Of a stretch of 64,000 nucleotides of DNA, positions 58,921 to 64,000 are shown one piece after another; position 1 is the stretch's first letter; every line of letters begins with the position of its first letter. The notes under the pieces are model-generated. The model had not been told where the DNA came from, searched no databases, and saw only the letters and a list, made by a program, of their open reading frames with translations. A program made the position numbers and the translations under genes. The DNA comes from Lysobacter sp. (lineage in GTDB: Bacteria > Pseudomonadota > Gammaproteobacteria > Xanthomonadales > Xanthomonadaceae), in the NCBI GenBank assembly GCA_019634715.1, contig JAHCAU010000006.1, positions 1-64,000 on the forward strand. The letters are read 5' to 3'.

Positions 58921-59649
58921 ATGGATTCCCTGAAAACTCCAGCCTTCGCCTGCATTGCACTCTCGTTGATGCTTCTGTCGGCATGCCGGAAAACCGAACC
59001 CACAGAACAGGCAATCGCGCCGCAGTCGGCGGATCAGCCCGAAGCCGCAGCCCTCTCGACACGAATGCCGGCACCTGCAGAAGAAGCCTCGGTGACGGCC
59101 AACGTCAGTCGCTTCGTGCGCTCATCGGACTTCGATCGATTCGACTACGTCATGTCGAGGGCATCGATCACATGCGCAGACGCAACACGAGGGCTGGATT
59201 GCACTACGGGCAATCCCGACAACGGCGATACGTTCGATGTCCGCATGTATTCCGGGTGCGGGGAGTCGGGCCTCTTCGGCGGCGTGACCGCTGAGGCCAA
59301 CCTCTTCGATCGCTATCCACCTAAGTCGGGCGCATGGCCTGCCTCATTTCGCGAAGGCCAGTTCGTCTGCATCCTGGCTCAAGCGGGAAGCCCGGGCAAG
59401 GCCTATCTGTACTACGTCGTGGAAACACCGACGGACAGCGTCGCCGACTGCAGTGATAACAGCTTGTGCAAAGACTATGGCAGCAGACCGGTTGTATGGC
59501 ATGTCCCTCGCAGCGGTACCGAATGCCGGGCAACTGGCAAGGGCGCATTCGAAGGCGATTGCGCCATGGGCTGGGTGGACTCCAAGAACGTCGAGGCGTT
59601 CACGATGGGGCTGGTCCCCGAACCCGACTATCGACAACCACAAGGATGA
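58921..59649 (+). CDS. Lipoprotein, candidate immunity of the NlpC/P60 effector
   Basis: A 242-residue lipoprotein: signal peptide with lipobox LLSAC (cysteine 22) and arginine at +2, so probably outer-membrane anchored and facing the periplasm. An acidic, alanine-rich linker precedes a folded part with paired cysteines (SRASITCADATRGLDC; YSGCGESGLF; VADCSDNSLCKDY). It stops 6 bases before the effector ATG, so the two are co-transcribed. Periplasmic lipoprotein immunity factors directly upstream are the rule for cell-wall effectors of the Xanthomonadales T4SS. Fold unknown. Confidence 0.72.
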   Translation: MDSLKTPAFACIALSLMLLSACRKTEPTEQAIAPQSADQPEAAALSTRMPAPAEEASVTANVSRFVRSSDFDRFDYVMSRASITCADATRGLDCTTGNPDNGDTFDVRMYSGCGESGLFGGVTAEANLFDRYPPKSGAWPASFREGQFVCILAQAGSPGKAYLYYVVETPTDSVADCSDNSLCKDYGSRPVVWHVPRSGTECRATGKGAFEGDCAMGWVDSKNVEAFTMGLVPEPDYRQPQG

Positions 59650-59655
59650 TGATCA

Positions 59656-61923
59656 ATGAACCAAGGAAGGATCGTTCGCCTCGTCGAATCCGAGGGCAAG
59701 ACACGTACGCTGCAACTGGAAGACGGCCGCGTGATCGAGCGCTCCGATGGCAGCCCCTCGTGGCGGAACAATAACCCGGGCAACCTCAAGTTCGAATTCG
59801 ATGGCAGTGCGGACAAGACCGTGCGCACGACGAGAACCAAGGACGAGGCTCTCGCGGCTGCGCAAGGCAGGTATCGCGGCATCGTAGGCCTGGACCAGTG
59901 GGGTAATGCGGTTTTCGAAACCTATGAAGCGGGCCGCGACGCGAAGATCCAGCTGCTGACCCGTCGCCATGGCGACAAGGATGTCGAGGCCATGATTCGT
60001 GGCTATTCGGTCGCCGACTACAGCGGGCAGACGAATCACGCCTCCCAAGCCGCTTTCATCTATCGCGAAGGCGATCGTCAGGGCTTCGACCTCCGGAACA
60101 AGCGGATCGGCGCGATGTCGGGGGAAGAACTCAAAGCGCTCGCGGACGGCATCCAGGGTTTCGAGGGCTGGTTCGAGGGCCAGACCCGGGAGCTATCCTC
60201 AGCGCGAGTCCGACAATCGCCGACACCCAGCCATGCCATCTATCGCGAGATCGACTTCCACTTCTTCAAGAGTGGACGGAACTACGAGTATGGTCGTCCG
60301 GACCTTCCGAAACTGGACAGAGACCCCAGCCGGCTGGAACGCGACCTCGACGGTGATGGACTCTATGGCGTGGATTGTTCTGCATTCGTATGGCGTGGAC
60401 TCAAGAACGCTGGATTCAATGTTCCCGGCGACACTGCTGCAGGATTCACGACCCACACCTTGTTCAATGGCAACAGGATCACCCCTTTTGCCCAGAAGAA
60501 TTTCGATCTGATACCAGCAGATGAGGCTCGGCGCACGCGCGGCAGTCTGCAGCCCGGCGATATCGTGCTGTTTGCAGGCACTTGGCAGCATGTGGGCGTC
60601 TTCAAGGAGTACGACGACAAGGGGCGCATCGTCTTCGCCGGCTCGCAGTCCAGTACCGGGCCGAACGAGGTCGCCATCGAACCAGGCAAATACTGGGATG
60701 GCGGCAAACTCAGGATCGTCGGTGCCCTTCGCGCGAAACCAGAGTTCCAGGTCCGGGAGCCGCTACACGGACAACCTTCGGCACCCGATGTCTCGGCAAG
60801 CCTGGAACAATTGGGTCAGCGCTTGCGAGGGCTCGCGGGTACGGGGGACCCATCGACGGCACCCGATTTGGGTGTCGCGAACGGCATCCCTGCGTATTTG
60901 ACGCCGGGGCAATCCAGCGGACGCTCGCGGACAACCGACAGCACGCCGAATGGCGCATTCAGCGACGGCCGCTTCAATGCAGGCGACACCGGCGTCGGCG
61001 TGCAGATGCTCCAGGCTCGACTCGCCGGACTCGATTACCCCGGCAGGGATGGTCGTCCGCTCGTGGCGGACGCCGAGTTCGGCCCGAACACGCGACATGC
61101 CGTCACACTGTTCCAGAAGGATCATGGCTTGCCGCAGACGGGCGCAGCCGACATGGACACGCTGCGCACGATCGAGAGTGCGATTTCAAGACAGGCAAAA
61201 CACGTTCCGGACACATCACGTACCAAGGAAGATGTTCGTGAAGTGCCACCACGATCGACCGATGAACAATCTGCACCGAGAAGCGTGGTCGATGCGATGT
61301 CTCCGGATCCCGGAGTCGTCCGCGATACCCGGGCATTGCATGCGGCCATCGAGCTTTCGCAGATCGGACATGAAGAACCGCGAGTCAGCCTGTCTGGAGG
61401 CGCGTTGATCGGAGCACCCGGCGTACACCCACCGCAGGCAGCAGGTGGCAGTGACGCACCACCGCAGACGGAATCGAAAGCGCCCGCCGACGCGATTGAC
61501 GGAACACAACGTACAACGATCCTCCTCGACAACCCCGCACACCCGAATCACGCGATGTATTCCGTTCTGCTGAACGTCGTGCACGAACGCGACCGCGAAC
61601 TCGGGCGCACACCGGATGAACTCAGCAAGCAGTTGGCGGGTGGCTTGACCGAGCAGGCCCTCGCTCGCGGCTTGACCAGCATCGGTTCCGCGAAATTTTT
61701 CGAGGATGGCCGGCTGGTCGGCATGACCGACACCACGGACCCGTCCGCAGAGTGGGCGCGGACGGCCATCGGCAATGTCGGCGAACTGGTCGGCAAGCCG
61801 CTGGCCCGGAGCAGCGAGAACACAAGCCAATTGAACCAGCAGATCCAGCTGTCGCAAGCGCAGAGCCTGACGCAGAACGCACCGACGCAGGACGATCCGT
61901 CACCCAAAGGCCCGAGGGTATAG
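59656..61923 (+). CDS. XVIPCD-type T4SS effector, NlpC/P60 and PG-binding
   Basis: A 755-residue protein without signal peptide. An N-terminal lysozyme-like unit starts SWRNNNPGNLKF (residues 36-46) and continues through VGLDQWGNAVFETYEAG. The NlpC/P60 domain has catalytic Cys241 in GVDCSAFVWRGL, then GDIVLFAGTWQHVGVF with His312. The peptidoglycan-binding domain (about 438-510) reads DTGVGVQMLQARLAGLDYPG and AEFGPNTRHAVTLFQKDHGLP. The C-terminal XVIPCD is about 623-735 (DNPAHPNHAMYSVLLNV; LGRTPDELSKQLAGGLTEQALARG). It should cleave peptidoglycan in target periplasm after delivery by the VirB/VirD4-type machine. No secretion genes are in the window. Confidence 0.85.
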   Translation: MNQGRIVRLVESEGKTRTLQLEDGRVIERSDGSPSWRNNNPGNLKFEFDGSADKTVRTTRTKDEALAAAQGRYRGIVGLDQWGNAVFETYEAGRDAKIQLLTRRHGDKDVEAMIRGYSVADYSGQTNHASQAAFIYREGDRQGFDLRNKRIGAMSGEELKALADGIQGFEGWFEGQTRELSSARVRQSPTPSHAIYREIDFHFFKSGRNYEYGRPDLPKLDRDPSRLERDLDGDGLYGVDCSAFVWRGLKNAGFNVPGDTAAGFTTHTLFNGNRITPFAQKNFDLIPADEARRTRGSLQPGDIVLFAGTWQHVGVFKEYDDKGRIVFAGSQSSTGPNEVAIEPGKYWDGGKLRIVGALRAKPEFQVREPLHGQPSAPDVSASLEQLGQRLRGLAGTGDPSTAPDLGVANGIPAYLTPGQSSGRSRTTDSTPNGAFSDGRFNAGDTGVGVQMLQARLAGLDYPGRDGRPLVADAEFGPNTRHAVTLFQKDHGLPQTGAADMDTLRTIESAISRQAKHVPDTSRTKEDVREVPPRSTDEQSAPRSVVDAMSPDPGVVRDTRALHAAIELSQIGHEEPRVSLSGGALIGAPGVHPPQAAGGSDAPPQTESKAPADAIDGTQRTTILLDNPAHPNHAMYSVLLNVVHERDRELGRTPDELSKQLAGGLTEQALARGLTSIGSAKFFEDGRLVGMTDTTDPSAEWARTAIGNVGELVGKPLARSSENTSQLNQQIQLSQAQSLTQNAPTQDDPSPKGPRV

Positions 61924-61987
61924 AGCGGCTGCATAGTGCAGAGGGCCACGCGCAGCATGCCCGCCCCTGCCCGTCATCGCCCGGCCA

Positions 61988-62827
61988 TCAATCCCACCAC
62001 AGCCACACCCACGCCGATTTCGCGAGCGCGTCGGGCTCCATCTCGAAGGTTTCCTCCAGGTCCGGGCAGAATTCGACGATCTGCTGCGTCAGTTCCGTCA
62101 CGTCCTCGGGCAGGCGCAGGAAGCGGAAGACGACGGTTTCGGTGTCTGCGGCGACGATCTCGACGCCGTGGCCTGCGTGCCAGCGCATGAGCTGCGCGAC
62201 GACATCTTCTGCGGCAAGACCGTGGTTCACCGGGTCGACCTCGGCGACGCGGATGACCTCGAACGGGTCGCTGGAAGCGACGAAGACGACGTGGTCGCGA
62301 CCGTGATGTTCGGCATCGTCGCCGAGGTTGCGCAGCGTGTTCGCGAACACCTGCACGCCCGGCGGCAGGCCCATGCTGCGCAGGAGTCTCACCAGTGCGA
62401 TGCCCTGCTCGCCTTCACGGCGACCCGCGCGATCCACGAGTACCGTGCGTGCGCCGTCCCTGCGGCCGCGTCCGAAGTCGACCGTGCTGTATTCGACCAG
62501 TTCGCCGCCCGTCTGCGCGGCGACCATCGCAGCGAACGCACGCGCGCGTTCGTCATCGGTAGCGGACGCAGGCGCTGCGGTGGATGACGCATCGCCGTCC
62601 TCAGGTGGTCGAGGGCGGATCGCGAGGCGCAATGACTGCCCACAGCTGCAGGCACCGACGCTGCGGATCGCGCAGCGGTCGCAGCGCATCGCATTGCAGG
62701 CGCCGCAGGAAAAGCCGAACAGCGACCACTGCTCCGGATTCGCATGGGCGATCGGGCTGCCGCCGGGCACCATCGAGCTGGAGATCATGCGTTCGCAGTC
62801 GGGGGTGGCGCAGCCGTAGACGGTCAT
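61988..62827 (-). CDS. Zinc-ribbon protein with C-terminal DUF4253
   Basis: A 279-residue protein. An N-terminal cysteine-rich region (CATPDCERM; CGACNAMRCDRCAIRSVGACSCG) forms one or two zinc ribbons. The last about 110 residues match DUF4253: DPVNHGLAAEDVVAQLMRWHAGHGVEIV, LRLPEDVTELTQQIVEFCPDLEE and the ending WLWWD. The middle (GRRDGARTVLVDRAGRREGEQGIALV) resembles a small ligand-binding region. Function unknown. ATG 62827; upstream residues lack homology. Confidence 0.8.
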   Translation of the reverse strand: MTVYGCATPDCERMISSSMVPGGSPIAHANPEQWSLFGFSCGACNAMRCDRCAIRSVGACSCGQSLRLAIRPRPPEDGDASSTAAPASATDDERARAFAAMVAAQTGGELVEYSTVDFGRGRRDGARTVLVDRAGRREGEQGIALVRLLRSMGLPPGVQVFANTLRNLGDDAEHHGRDHVVFVASSDPFEVIRVAEVDPVNHGLAAEDVVAQLMRWHAGHGVEIVAADTETVVFRFLRLPEDVTELTQQIVEFCPDLEETFEMEPDALAKSAWVWLWWD

Positions 62828-62932
62828 GGTGGATTCCGTGATGTGCGTGAAGTGCGATGCGCCCGCCATGCACCCCGGAGGCGCGCGGCGATCGATGATG
62901 CCAAATCATGCGCGACACGACACCTCGTGTCG

Positions 62933-63730
62933 TCACTCGGCCTGCCGCTGGCGCACCCAGGTCATGATCTCGCCGAAGGTCGCGACCCAGTACTCGTCGC
63001 GATGCGCATCCAGCCAGGCCAGCAGTGCGTCGTGGGCCTCGTTGGAAATCTGCAGGTAATCGCCGCCGATGCCATGGAAGGTGAAATTCACCATCGTGCC
63101 CTTGCGCCCGGCCTCTTCCACCCGCGCGATCAGCTGCGCGCCGGTCATGCCTTCGGGCGCCAGCACCGGCACGGCAGCGGGATTCAGCGTCGCCATGTCC
63201 ACGACCACCGCATCGCCCGGCACCTTCACGCCGATGAAGCGGCCGGCGATGGCGGCGACGTAATCGCCATCCTTCGCCTGGCGGTCGCCGCAGGGCACGG
63301 TGAAGCTGCGCGGCGCCGCACGACCATCGATCTGCGCCAGCAGTGTGTCCGCGAGTTCCACCTGCGCCACCATCTGCGCGACCGTGGCCGCATCCAGATC
63401 CTGCGCCGGCGCGACCCACTCGCGCCCCGGGCCACGACCCGAGCACTGGTGGAACAGCGTGTGGTTGCCGAGTTCGTGGCCATCGCGCGCGGCCGCACGC
63501 CAGTCTTCCCTGCGCGTCCACACCGTGTCGCGCGACAGCTGCAGATAGAAGCTGCCTTTCAGCCCATGGCGATCCAGCGCCGGAATGGCATTGTCCAGGT
63601 GCGACGCCAGCGCGTCGTCGTAGGCCAGGCTGACCGCCGCCTTGCGACCCTGCGGCCACGAAAACCCGTCGCCCGCCAGCGCGATGCAGGGCCACAGCAC
63701 GAACGACAGCAACAGCGGGTATCCACGCAT
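62933..63730 (-). CDS. Secreted polysaccharide deacetylase-like protein
   Basis: A 265-residue exported CE4-type protein (signal peptide to about 19). Motif 1 is degenerate: VSLAYDDALASH in place of TFDDGP, keeping both Asp. Motif 2 HELGNHTLFH supplies the metal histidines, and the end has MVNFTFHGIGGDY. It may act on envelope sugars or be a divergent esterase. RBS ggaggag lies before ATG 63730. Confidence 0.8.
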   Translation of the reverse strand: MRGYPLLLSFVLWPCIALAGDGFSWPQGRKAAVSLAYDDALASHLDNAIPALDRHGLKGSFYLQLSRDTVWTRREDWRAAARDGHELGNHTLFHQCSGRGPGREWVAPAQDLDAATVAQMVAQVELADTLLAQIDGRAAPRSFTVPCGDRQAKDGDYVAAIAGRFIGVKVPGDAVVVDMATLNPAAVPVLAPEGMTGAQLIARVEEAGRKGTMVNFTFHGIGGDYLQISNEAHDALLAWLDAHRDEYWVATFGEIMTWVRQRQAE

Positions 63731-63848
63731 CACCGCGTCTCCTCCAGCAACCGTGGCCAGCATAGGCCGCATCGCGGGCCATCAACCACCCGGATGGAGT
63801 TGATGGATGTTCGAAGTCGTGCTGCAGGCAGGCCCGTTCGGAGCTTAA

Positions 63849-63870
63849 GCGCCCGGGCGGACCCGGGCGC
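63849..63870 (-). terminator. Stem-loop after the partial gene
   Basis: Perfect 9-bp stem gcgcccggg / cccgggcgc with loop cgga, about 28 bases after the stop of the gene running off the right end. The T-run on the minus strand is weak (ttaag), so termination would be modest. Confidence 0.4.
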
Positions 63871-63897
63871 CGTCGAAGCGGATGCGGAGCGCTCTCG

Positions 63898-64000
63898 TCA
63901 GGGAAGGCAACCCGCGCCGCCGCTGAGCCGTGTCAGCGGAATCGTCCGGATCGGCCGCCCGGGAATGTTGTAGGTCAGCGATGCCGTGTTGCAGCTCGAG
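63898..64000 (-). CDS. Partial gene, C-terminus of a probable secreted protein
   Basis: On the minus strand, the last 33 codons read SCNTASLTYNIPGRPIRTIPLTRLSGGAGCLP and stop at 63900-63898. This resembles the closing Tyr/Pro-Arg-Ile-Leu-Thr-Arg ends seen in many secreted Xanthomonadaceae proteins. The rest lies outside the window. Product unknown. Confidence 0.6.
   Translation of the reverse strand, partial: SSCNTASLTYNIPGRPIRTIPLTRLSGGAGCLP

Overview
The window is GC-rich chromosomal DNA whose gene set and effector types point to a gammaproteobacterium of the Xanthomonadaceae/Lysobacteraceae (Lysobacter- or Luteimonas-like). The main pointers are two proteins ending in an XVIPCD-like domain, the signal used by the Xanthomonadales bacteria-killing type IV secretion system. 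A homodimeric AceE lies beside a separate E1alpha/E1beta/E2 set, and many hyphenated palindromes sit between genes. There is no rRNA, tRNA or CRISPR array, so the taxonomy is inferred from proteins only.

Layout. 0.2-4.1 kb: thiG coupled to a BrnT/BrnA toxin-antitoxin pair, trmB and an SLC13-type permease. 4.3-6.1 kb: a candidate immunity gene and an XVIPCD effector with an HExxH zinc-protease motif. 6.4-19.5 kb: mostly housekeeping genes (trpE, lipid kinase-rpe, an outer-membrane barrel, a J-domain protein, purC, transporters, nhaA, a Ca/Na antiporter) plus a tandem pair of unknown lipoproteins. 19.8-21.8 kb: three tandem paralogues of an unrecognised family. 21.9-25.2 kb: homogentisate catabolism (hmgA, hpd) with a divergent MarR regulator and a perfect 18-bp palindrome between hpd and marR. 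25.2-30.0 kb: peptide and AbgT transporters and kynA. 30.4-34.1 kb: a 1234-residue secreted nuclease. 34.3-38.8 kb: 2-oxoacid dehydrogenase E1alpha, E1beta and E2. 39-43.7 kb: rhodanese, deacetylase, sulfotransferase and malic enzyme.

At 43.88-45.07 kb sits an intact IS110-family element. Its 5' noncoding end folds like a bridge RNA, and both guide loops match the element's real ends and its target, so the boundaries can be set to the base. The element is inserted in the arm of a palindromic repeat. 45.1-53.3 kb returns to core genes (QEGLA-motif protein, rsgA, alaA-like, SGNH hydrolase, methyltransferase, aceE).

Right after aceE, 53.35-56.46 kb is clearly AT-richer and carries a ParB-like protein, an unrecognised 317-residue protein and a convergent C5-cytosine DNA methyltransferase. 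It looks like an acquired modification/defence cassette. It is followed by a conflict-gene region: symE with a structured leader, a ParD/ParE-type pair whose toxin is frameshifted, an LprI-like protein, a lipoprotein, and a 755-residue XVIPCD effector with NlpC/P60 and peptidoglycan-binding domains. The window ends with a DUF4253 protein, a polysaccharide deacetylase and the 3' end of a secreted protein.
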